A stretch of 64,000 nt of DNA, taken from contig JAKPEO010000032.1 in NCBI GenBank assembly GCA_029551925.1, positions 27,599 through 91,598 on the forward strand. The letters are read 5' to 3'. The notes beneath the pieces are model-generated. The model was not told the DNA's origin. It did no database searches and worked only from the letters and a program-made list of their open reading frames with translations. Positions 29,401 to 38,300 of the stretch are shown piece by piece. Source of the stretch: a bacterium. Lineage in GTDB: Bacteria > JAGOBX01. Every line of letters begins with the position of its first letter. Positions within the stretch are counted from its first letter, which is position 1. A program made the translations under genes and the position numbers.

Positions 29401-31426
29401 AGTGATAGAATATGTTTTTGAAATAAATGGTTTGATATATTCTAATCGCGGCGCATCATTTAAGTTTGTGATTGATAATGAACCGCCGTATTTGCCAAAA
29501 GATTTTGTAGTATTAGATTATGCTAATCGCGCATATTTATTTTGGTCTAATACTTTGACTAACTCTGATTTTAAAACATATAAAATTAGATATTCAAAAG
29601 ATTTTTATAATTCGCAGATATATACTTTGACCAAACCAGAAAATTCACTATTGGGTTTGCAGCAGAATAATGTTATTATAATCAGTAATCTTGATACATT
29701 GTCAAATTATTATTTTGAATTAAGCGCAATTGATATTGCAAATAATGAAAGCGCTAAAAAGACAGTAAAATTAACGCGTCGTCAGCCGTCTGCTCCGGAA
29801 TATCTGCAAAATTTAAGCGAGAACGCGATATTCAGCAGCAGCGGCTCTGTGAATATAAATGCTATCGTACGCGATGCAAATGGCATAGCAATAGAAAATA
29901 TCCGAGCAAGATTTGAAATATTATCAGGCGCTTCTGTTTTTGCTAATGGCTATAAAACAATCGAACTAATGTCTGATATTTATGGTAAATTAACAACTGA
30001 ATTATTTGCTTTAAATTACAGCGGTGAACATATAATAAAAATAAGTTTAATAGATTATCCGCAGATATCTACGATAGTGAAAGTTAAATCAGTTCCTGAA
30101 ATTAATAGAGACGGCATTATTTTAACTGCTGTTGTTCCGCAAATCATAACTATTAATGACACAATAAATATTCAAGCGCTTTGCGAAATAATGAATAATA
30201 ATGAATATTTCAATATTTTAGATAATTTAGGTATAAAGGACCAGATTAATTTAGAAATCAAAACTTTAACAAATGTCAAGATATTTAGCAAAACTGCGGA
30301 AATTAACAGTCAAGGTATTGCATATTTTGAAATTCCAAAATTGTCAAGCGGCGAATATATGGCAGTATTGCAATACAAAGAAAAATCAGTATTTTATTCT
30401 TTTAAAGTTTTGAATAATTTGCGATTACGAGTAGATTTGAGTGATACTGTTATTTTTGTTAATAATTTTGCGAAATTTAAAGTTTATTATGATAGAGATA
30501 GCGACACTGTCGCATATAATGAATATTTGAAGGTTATAGTTAATGCTGAAAGTTCAGACAGCAGAATTTTGAATTTTGATTATATTTCTGATACTAATAA
30601 TTATTTATATTTAATGAGTTTAGGAACCAACACATTAGATTTTTATGATAAACGCGGAAATGTAATCAGAAAAAATATTATAGCGTTGCTCGATAATACA
30701 GCGGCTGTGAAATATGCGGCGAAAAATACTATATTACAAATTCCAGCGAATGTCTTACCTGTTAATAGTTATATAGAGATATTAGAAGAGCGCGAAAATC
30801 CGCAGGTATTCAGCGCTGTAAAAAATGCAATATCAAATTCTAATATAAGTGTTCTGCCGAATTCATTGCGTAGATTTAGCGTGAAAAGAATAAATGATAA
30901 TAATAAACTCAATATTGTATTTTCACAATTTATTAATGTAGGAATAAAATATAATGATAATAATAACGACGGCATAGAAGACAATGCAAATGTAAATATT
31001 GAAGAATTAAAACTTTATAGATACGATGAACAATTAAAAAAATGGCAAGTAGTGGCAGACGGTGGAATGAATACTTTTGATAATGAAAATAAATTAATCG
31101 CGGCAGATTTAAAGCATTTTTCATATTATGCTATTGGTTATGCTGCTCCGAACAACAGCGATATTTACGCTTATCCAAATCCATATAATTCAAAAATTCA
31201 TAATACCAACAAAATAATATTTAATGATTTATCAGGAAATATTGAATTAACAATTTATAATGTTGTCGGCAGGAGGGTATATACTAAATTTTTCAATGCT
31301 CCGAGCGAGCCAGTAGAATGGAATTTAAAAAATACCAAAGGAGAAGATGTGTCATCAGGTATTTATATTTATAAAATAACTCATCCGAAAGGTATAACAA
31401 AAGGAAAAATAGGAGTAATACGCTGA
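23459..31426 (+). CDS. Giant secreted PLD/lamin-tail/fibronectin-III protein
   Basis: The 2,655-residue product starts with a signal peptide (ending NQLNAA). Residues about 15-345 form a phospholipase-D-type domain with two HKD motifs, HNKLIIID (about 122) and HNKIVIID (about 301), each followed by GS-x-N-[WF]-T. Then come fibronectin-III-like domains (about 365, 935, 1180, 1577, 1798 and 2024), two lamin-tail-like domains (IIINEFMYNPAG near 751 and LLITEVYPAL near 1270), and an invasin/Big_1-like domain near 2110. The C-terminus (about 2570-2655; YPNPYN, VVGRRVY, SSGIYIYKI) resembles type IX sorting/FlgD-like tails. PLD plus lamin-tail suggests an extracellular nuclease or phosphodiesterase. 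The ATG at 23459 is chosen over an upstream in-frame ATG that overlaps the previous gene. Confidence 0.85.
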   Translation: MSRYYKVSRILLWLLLIFLFANQLNAAKWWDVYFTEGTPSLQTNTEFEQNIKNIIETAKYSLYIASYTWGTGIGNDVVSVANALFQKGLDVKLVGDGSNEFNPAFNNKIPRNDDGSASGEMHNKLIIIDANKPTARVITGSTNWTEGAYSAQYNNSLVLYVPEVANEYAKEFTELFNGTFHGGALGRNQFTAPDGSRIELYFSPEDNPIVNKMVPAIRRAKKSVFMLANNLTRFAAGGSSDAIGDALIAAKNNGVVVEIVVDPDYYNSTFGSTKEVIDKLISRGIDCRILPNPTNQQSRQHNKIVIIDNELVITGSANFTKAASDLNDENQIYIHSPALAREYLRFFRKLMAESPARVSSPTFEQEPPSAVRNVIGNPTSDGIKFTWSQSNVSDFNRYYIYISKSPIVDVSNLRPEIANITDRKITEYTVKTFDSGSPLEKEQTYYLAVTVADLHGNESKVTATNGIYYTGAITGPYPLGSISFEENASQKTRDNSVLVLNLINGAAAGASISKIELDFGGSDSSFRLQLSQPKNGNWEYSHTTDKITYQGGIITAGDTAVFRIAVDNPVLMGLSNSIKLTATGVNSETREITLNGLNITPSDLTVEASISVKTGYSRFASEQTILQLTLKNTSKDTNEIKEIAIFGRNNNDEKTYNKIQLLSALEQPTNLNWIARDLTVLPDLSQIYFDARRGGSGLKNGQQDIIDFSAVLPTKLPKADNILVYILSSSGDTRLINVPFISDISYGDSVIIINEFMYNPAGQYDRYFEFIELYNKSDLPFDISGWSIDCDGIVTVFPEGTVIAEKSYLVIASVLEPIDGNNMSFANIYGNADGKWEPKVDGFVVIPASSPFDMSNISGYILLKNKTGSYISKVEYNINIEEWRGGDGTGSSMEKVDQNIYDVGNAYYDGYNYQASYPIGNLGSPGGQNNISLSGIQGFSVVKTTDKSVTLKWSALSGVSKFETYKIYYSTSAPVTTDAAYWDKNNDTMLASIKTSQTTITGLTSNTKYYFAIVPVINGIEQPIVQRYQISAVTVLEQDISGDVYVLGVSDGDKEINVFDGSEFLKHSALVVRFKTALSYTETEKSEIFVIYDVNKMPDPSNQQKRIPISGVYNVFQAVIPSWDPDIRQNVTINFVIEIKGKLYYNNGNSWSFKILGVPISVKYTNVSAVNINKNEVLIKWQPEQDVQNFKQYRIYYAKNNDTITYNSNYWSGGNDLNLYYSMTNSTIIKGLDSNTVYKFKVVAENIYGYISPLVTAEEVSITTAQTGSLLITEVYPALNDASAPWVELYCYDGSVNLANYTLTNLKTITTLTNITLNQGDYYKIDLPQNYFESDDCIFLDLDNDSTNINFVSGIVWADNNGAFNQFKKRAIYNVGTAVWDKSFYYYNALDNVAEIYSVIIDTLISDYSIARKMNNNSYNIANNRNSWEIHTVPSPLSRNQLADVLMTMMTDGGNIATDFLKENSMRDTDVEIYFQLTEYPRNADNIRVYYALNRIPTVSDNAIAPSLIGSDTRYWKAVIPKINSASINDTIVYIAVLVDGKLFYNNAYAPRCYRIDNQPPVFGRDFYVISQMPSSITLYWSRAVASDFAEYVIYYDTQPNITAASNKWDKTKDSALSNIATQYTKITNLQENTKYYFAYKLVDALGNETNLSDTVSGFSPSNIYVRSMRLNNNNESIITNFNEIQSIGDSIVIEFILNKTNLTSAPKIFFLRDNIGLNNISYTAIAGSAGIWYVNINDLTLLGYDHNDRIRFVLEVDGCSVYRTFNNDYWEFILDIENNYKISNIRAERLSDSSTTIHLFWQPVAGMPDFAEYLICYSEGDYLDFNNLQYWNYEKNSMLKNINTSISEVRGLKPLTNYTFAVITIDNSGNYSELSDTVLISTNNQTPAEDPATDGINIAVKLDGSERLQLRDIIITTEFENPVPADYKVYLWYDANKRPDGPALENLTDKKIEMTAIDGIIRKEWAATIPSTDEKLFNNAVIEYVFEINGLIYSNRGASFKFVIDNEPPYLPKDFVVLDYANRAYLFWSNTLTNSDFKTYKIRYSKDFYNSQIYTLTKPENSLLGLQQNNVIIISNLDTLSNYYFELSAIDIANNESAKKTVKLTRRQPSAPEYLQNLSENAIFSSSGSVNINAIVRDANGIAIENIRARFEILSGASVFANGYKTIELMSDIYGKLTTELFALNYSGEHIIKISLIDYPQISTIVKVKSVPEINRDGIILTAVVPQIITINDTINIQALCEIMNNNEYFNILDNLGIKDQINLEIKTLTNVKIFSKTAEINSQGIAYFEIPKLSSGEYMAVLQYKEKSVFYSFKVLNNLRLRVDLSDTVIFVNNFAKFKVYYDRDSDTVAYNEYLKVIVNAESSDSRILNFDYISDTNNYLYLMSLGTNTLDFYDKRGNVIRKNIIALLDNTAAVKYAAKNTILQIPANVLPVNSYIEILEERENPQVFSAVKNAISNSNISVLPNSLRRFSVKRINDNNKLNIVFSQFINVGIKYNDNNNDGIEDNANVNIEELKLYRYDEQLKKWQVVADGGMNTFDNENKLIAADLKHFSYYAIGYAAPNNSDIYAYPNPYNSKIHNTNKIIFNDLSGNIELTIYNVVGRRVYTKFFNAPSEPVEWNLKNTKGEDVSSGIYIYKITHPKGITKGKIGVIR

Positions 31427-31431
31427 ATATA

Positions 31432-32325
31432 ATGAAAAAAATATTTATTAGTTTTTTATTTGTAATTTTTTTGGAAGTCTCAGTATTTTGCGCAGCTGGT
31501 AAAAATAGTTTTGAATTTTTACAAATAGGCGTAGGTGCACGAGCAGTAGCGCTCGGCGGCGCTTATACAGCCGTAAGTTCTGACGCTTTTGGTATGTATT
31601 GGAATTGTGCAGGCATAGCAGATATAGCCCAACATTCGGAGATAGCGGCGCAGCATAATAATTGGCTTGAAGATATAAAATATAATTTTTTAGGTATAGC
31701 CAATAAAATAAATAATGACATTTCATTAGGCGCGGCGCTATATTATTTGAATTCAGGAAATATACAAGGGCGCAATATTAGCGGCGGTATTGAGCCGGAT
31801 TATAAATCTGAAAATTCAGCTTTACAGATTGCTATTGGTTTGAAAACAGATAAGCATTCATTTTTTGGTTTTGCTGTAAAATATGTTAAAGATAAGCTTC
31901 AAAATACAACAGCAGATGGTGTGGCTCTTGATTTAGGATTTAAAAATACTATGAATGATGTGTCTGTTGGTTTAGCGCTCTCGAATTTCACTTTAAAAAA
32001 AGCAAAATATAATTATGACGAGCGGAAATTGCCTATGATATTGCGCACAGGTATAGCGTATTCATTAATAGAAAATAATTTTTTGATTAGCGCTGATATA
32101 GTAAAAGAAGAAGGAGAATCGCTGTATTTAGCGAGCGGTATAGAATATAATGTTTTTAAAGCGCTGGCATTGCGTATAGGATATAACGGTTATTCAAAAG
32201 ATGCTGATAAAGGAATATTTTGTGGAGCGGGCTTGAATTTTGAGGTATTGAATATTGATTATGCTTATATTATGTCAAAAGAATTAAATGATGCGCATAT
32301 AATAAATTTAAAAATAAATTTTTAA
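31432..32325 (+). CDS. PorV/PorQ-family outer-membrane barrel
   Basis: The 297-residue product has a signal peptide (ending SVFCAA) followed by the family hallmark FLQIGVGARAVALGGAYTA and MYWNCAGIAD. Alternating beta strands run to the C-terminus, which ends in a strand (INLKINF). PorV-type proteins are FadL-like outer-membrane barrels that in type IX secretion shuttle cargo with C-terminal sorting domains. It lies 5 bases after the giant PLD protein gene, whose tail is of that kind, so it may be its dedicated surface partner. Confidence 0.85.
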   Translation: MKKIFISFLFVIFLEVSVFCAAGKNSFEFLQIGVGARAVALGGAYTAVSSDAFGMYWNCAGIADIAQHSEIAAQHNNWLEDIKYNFLGIANKINNDISLGAALYYLNSGNIQGRNISGGIEPDYKSENSALQIAIGLKTDKHSFFGFAVKYVKDKLQNTTADGVALDLGFKNTMNDVSVGLALSNFTLKKAKYNYDERKLPMILRTGIAYSLIENNFLISADIVKEEGESLYLASGIEYNVFKALALRIGYNGYSKDADKGIFCGAGLNFEVLNIDYAYIMSKELNDAHIINLKINF

Positions 32326-32358
32326 AAAATAAATATTTTTTTCAGGAGTTAACAGATT

Positions 32359-35300
32359 ATGAAAAACTTAAAAATTTTAGTCTTAACAGTATTAGTGATT
32401 TTCATAACTTATAAAATTCAAGCAAAAGATTTTTTAGATTATACTGGCGCTGGCTATAATAATTTATCTGGTTCAGAAAATATTTTACCCGGCGGCTGGA
32501 TAGTGCCTTTAAGATTTACTGTTACTCCAGGCAAAACATCAGATGGTGATACTGCCACGCCAGATCAAATAATATTATATCAAAATGTCTATCTGACATC
32601 AGTAACATTAAATTTTGGAACAGGCAAAGGCAAATATATTCAAAAGGTTATTATCAGCACATCAATGTCTCGACAAAATGAAGTGGGCAGCGTGATAATT
32701 CCAGATAATGTATCTGGCGATGAGATAGATGTTCCTACAAATGGCAATGTAAATAAAACGACTACTTTTTATGTAATGCTACAAGTTGCCGATACAGTGC
32801 CGAATGGGACCTCATTTTTCTTTACATTAAAAAGCGCTGAATTAAGTGGCACGCGTGAAGCAGGCGGTGGCGCAGTTACACAAACTTTAACGCAATCAGA
32901 TATAGGAGCAATGTCGTCAAAAGTAACAGTAAAAATCAGTATAAAAAATTTGACAAAAATAACATCATCTCCAAATGTCAATTATCAATATCCATCAAAT
33001 AATTTTATAGTGCCGGCAAATTCCAAACCTCACGCAGTATTCAAATTATATTTAGCGCAGTCAAAAACAATACCCACGGATGTTGATCCTGTGTCGTTAA
33101 GTAATATTAAAATTCAAATAATAGATAGATATGACCATGATTTTAGTTTAATAGATGCTACAAGCGGTGATTCGGTGCCCAATCCGAATAATATCAGCGC
33201 TTATGATTTAGGCGGATATGGCGAAGATGCTGGATATTATCATACTTGGGCAGTTTATAAAGATGTCGGGACAAAAGGCAATCGTTGGGATGAAAGTGAT
33301 ATTAGATTAACTAATTATAAAAGAAATAAAATATTAGATTTTAACAACAATAAAATAGAATTTTTTGATGAAGACGATTCTGACCCAATAATATTAGTTG
33401 GCTCTGGCGGTAAAGTACCGTATTATACATCTGATCCCAAAACAGACGATGCTGAAGATAATTCACCAGATGACCCTGAAAATTATACATATTTAGTTTG
33501 TATAACAACAGGTCGCGGTTGGGGACCAGGTAAAGTTGGATATGGCGATGAATTTCAATTAAAAGTAGTGTCATTGACCTTTGGCGGAGTAAGCGATCCA
33601 GATGAATATTCTTCTGGTATGAATTCTGTTAAGACAGTATTTGCTGACAGCGAAATAATTGGCGGTACAACTGCTCCAGATCCTGCTAATCGTGATGATG
33701 TAACGCAAATGATATATGAAATAATAGGACCAGTGATTGGTGTAAACAAATATGATGCAGATACAGTTACTCGGTTAAATGCGTTTTTCGGTTATCCATT
33801 AGGTAGTCCAGAAGTAGGTAGACAAGACCAAAAATTTTTAGATTTCTGGCCGCACAGCGTAATTGTAATAGATGCTTGCGGCGGCACTGACCCTGATTAT
33901 AATAGCACTGATTTTACTAAAAATAATGTGAATTCCAACCAACAATTACGGAGAATAGATTTAGAATTTAAAGGACAGAATTTTACTCCGAGTGATTTAA
34001 GACCTATCACAAGCGATAAAAATAGTGGTATAGCGATATATGCCAATAATCCTAATCATACAGCATTAGAACAACGGCAGACAGTAAATATTGCGGACCC
34101 TCCGTCGTCTACTAATACATTAGCGGATTATTTATTGCCATTATCAGTTGACCGCACGCAGTGGACAAAAATAGACGATGGTCATTATAGAGTATCATTA
34201 TATCTTGCTGATGGCACTGTGCTGCCAATTGATAATAATTCTGATAATACTCGTGGTTGGGATTATTTAGTTGCGATTTTATTAGATAAAGAAGCGGATT
34301 ACAGCGATTCATTTGAAATAATAATTCCGCAGCAAAGTATATTTTTTACAAATGGCGCAGTAAATGCAACTGATAAAATATTTACAACTGACCCGGGAAT
34401 AGGAGGATATACTTATCAAGCGAGTGTGCCGATGATCATTACAGATTTAGTAAATCGTGATCCTTACATACCGCGCAGCAGCGATAATTATCCTGTGTTT
34501 GGTTTAAATATGTGGCAAAAAAATGATGTAAACAATAGCGTTTATTTAAAGGCAATGAAAGTTTATGTTAGAAGTTTAGACGGCACAAAATGGACGCCGA
34601 ATGATTTATTGCCATTAAATCAAGGCGGTATAGCGCTTTGGCAAGATAATATACATAATCCAAATAATAAAAAAGGCGAGTGGGACGAAGGCGATACGAT
34701 GTTCACGCCATTAGTAGCATCTTGGGATTATTATTATGGGGATCCAGGTTATTATTCTACTGCCATTGCAACATTGATTTTTGATACAATATCATTACCA
34801 TTAACAGATGAATTATTAGACGGCACAGACGGTAATGATTTTTTTATTACGGTTCGTACAAGTTCGTCAATATCAAATGGCGATAATTTTCAGTTAAGAT
34901 TTACCAAAAGTGCAGATTTTATTTTTACAGATATTACTGGCACTAGTACAATCGCAAAATATTTTGAAAATGCCCATAAAAATAGTTTGTTAGATGATAT
35001 TTGGTCATTTACAAGTGATAGTATAGTGGTGCGGACATTATCAAATTTAACGCTACAAGATCTGACAGCAGTGAGTCAGCGAATAGATGCGAAAAGTGAG
35101 CCAACAGCAGTAATAGGATTTAATATTTCAGATGGAATAGGCGGAGTAGAAAAATTAGTAAAAGTAACAGTGCAATTTTTTGATTCAGGCGTTTTGAATA
35201 ATTTTGATGTTACTCGCGATTTGATGCCGCTGTCTATGGATAAAACCAGCGGCGTAGCTGTATATAGAGATAATGGCAGTATCACAGGAGTATTTGACGA

Positions 35301-38300
35301 TAATGATGAATTTTTATCAATGGCATTACCTGAATGGGAAGGCAATAGTGTTACATTGAATTTTTTGCAAAGCGTGGATATACCTGATGATGATTTAGGC
35401 GAAAATTCTGGTAATGATTTTTTTGTAGTTATTCGCACAAGCGATACTTTACGATACAGCACAGATTTCAGAGTGCATATACCTGGTCGCGGCTTGAAAT
35501 TCACGAGAAATTCATCCAATCCAGAACAGGAACTTACTACAAATTTAATAACTGCTACTGTTCCGACAATTTTGACAGATATCAGCGCATCTGAAAATGA
35601 CGAAATTGCATATATTACAGCATTGAGTGAGCCAATCGCAGTAATAGGTATGAGATTAATAGATATAAAAGCAGATAATACAGACGATACAGACGGTGGC
35701 GTGAAATTAGATAAAATATTAGTGCAGTTTTCAAACTTGAATGATTCAAAACCATTTACAACTGCTGATTTGGCAAATTTAGCAAATGACAGTTCGAGCG
35801 GCGTATCCGTCTGGGCTGATGCAGATGGCGATGGCGTATTTGATGCGACAAAAGATACAATGATAAGTTTTGTTAGTGTGCCTTATTGGGAAGGCGCAGG
35901 TCCGGGAGATTCGTATGTATTGCTGATGGATTTAGTTGATACTAATATACCGAATTCATACAGTGGTAAAGCAAATGGTCATAATTTCTTTTTAGTTATT
36001 CGCACAAGTAATAATATTAGTTATAATGATAATTTCAATATTATAATTCCTGCAAATGGCATAAAATATTCTATTGGAAACGCATTGAATTCAATTACTA
36101 CTCGTGAAATAAAAAGCAAATCAATTAATACATTACAGATATTTAATGAAGTTTCGACTACTCGTTATTTAGAGCCATACGGTGATTCAATGGCTGTTTT
36201 AAGTTTTGATGTTGTTGACGCGCAGGGAGCAACTGAATATCTCAAATCATTTACATTAGTATTTAGTCGTGCAGATAATAATATTTCATTTAAGCCGACC
36301 GCATTAAAAACATTACAAAATGGCGGGATAAAAATATTTAGAGATTCAAAAACAACTAATGGCAGCACAGGTGAATTTGACGCGACAGATATTGAAGTGC
36401 CCATATGGACAGATGCTGTATGGACGCCAGATGAAACATTAGATAATGATACTTATTCAATTACTATTAGAATAAAAAATGCAAGTAATGATGTTTCGCC
36501 ATTACCGGATTATTTGACAGGTTCTGGCGCAGGTTCGGATTATTTTGTAGTTATATCAACAAGCGATATTTGTAATTTTAATGATAGATTTACAGTAGGA
36601 ATACCAATAGAAGGCATCGAATTTTCAACTGGCGATAGATTGCCGAGATTTTCGAGTTTTACCTCAGATACAATAAAAATCAGCGTACCAGTAATATTTG
36701 CAGATTTATTGACTGATACGCAAAATGTATATATTACCGCTAACACTGGTCCTATTGGAATAATCGGCTTGAATGTTTTTGATTTGGCAGATACTACGAG
36801 CGGCGGTATAATGTTAAGAAGTATGACAGTAAAATTTTCAGATTTAGATGCTTCTGGCTCGCCTTCTGGTTTTAATCTTAATCATTTAGCAACGGCAAGC
36901 GCTGATTCGATGAGCGGTATTGCATTATATATTGATAATCCTGATACAGGTATACTTGGCTATTTAGATTCAAAAGACACATTTATTCCATTATCTACGC
37001 CTCCGACAAAATTAACAATTTATGAATATAAACTTACGCCGAGCGTGCCTATTGATATTAGAAATGACAGTAATGGTTATTCTAATATAATAGTTGCTCT
37101 TCGCACATCATCACAATTAACAGATAAGTCAACATTCAGATATTCTATTGAGTCAGGAAAAATAGAGTTTATTGATAAAGATAATAATATTTTTATTAAT
37201 AGTTATGGTTTTTCATCTAAAAATTATGTAATTGGCGATGTGTCAGTGCCTAAGACTCCTGATATTTATCCGCCGAGCAATTCAATAACTTATAAAGTAG
37301 GCGATACGATTACGATACGCTTGACTTTTGCAGCAGATAATCACGAGCACGATTATAAGAATTTAAAAGTATATGGCAATTTTAGGCAGTGGAATACATC
37401 AGATACTACTGTCGAAGCGGAAGCGGACGGCTTTGGAGCTTATACCTTGACATTTGTAATACCAGATACAACTGTAATAGTAGAAGCTGCAGTTAAACCT
37501 TGCACAATTACAATTTATGACCCGCTGATGAATACGCATACATTATATTGGTTTGCTGGATTGGACAATACTCCGCCTGTATGTTTTGTTAATGCTACGC
37601 AAGATGATACAGCGTATAGCCATTTATATGATAGTTTGACTAATTTCAGATATCCTATTTATAAAAATGGCGATACTGTGGCAATTTATACTGTATGGGA
37701 TACGACTGTAAATAGAGTATTAGGCGATTTTAGTAATTTAGATTCGTCTTATAAAGCGAGACAGGTGAATTTTACAAAAATTTCAAGACCTTATAATACT
37801 CAATTTTATACGCAATTATTAGCGCAAGTGTCGAACCCAGATGCATCCAATATTTGGATAGGTGAATACCAAATTTCGAGCGATAATATAATGTCGGATT
37901 CAAATAATGTGGCTTTGAAGATTTCAGGATTTGAAAATAATGACAGAACTGATACTTACTGGTATGTGCAATTAGATAATACTTCGCCGCGTATAAATGC
38001 AATTAATTTTGAAATAACAGGGGTATTGCGCAATTCGTCATCTACTTATGTCAAAACTGGCGACCAGATTAGTATGACGATAGTGTTTAATGAATTAGTC
38101 GATTCTTATTTTACAAAAGTAGATTTTGCAGCTATTACCGGATATGACACTACATTTGCAACTATTATTCAGCCGTTAGAACGATTCTCGCTTTCGTCAT
38201 TAGCGCAGTTTTATTTGCAATCTACTAAATTATCAGATATAGAAGATGCTAATATTAGATTTATTTTGAAAGATATTGCCGGCAATACTTCTGTGATTGA

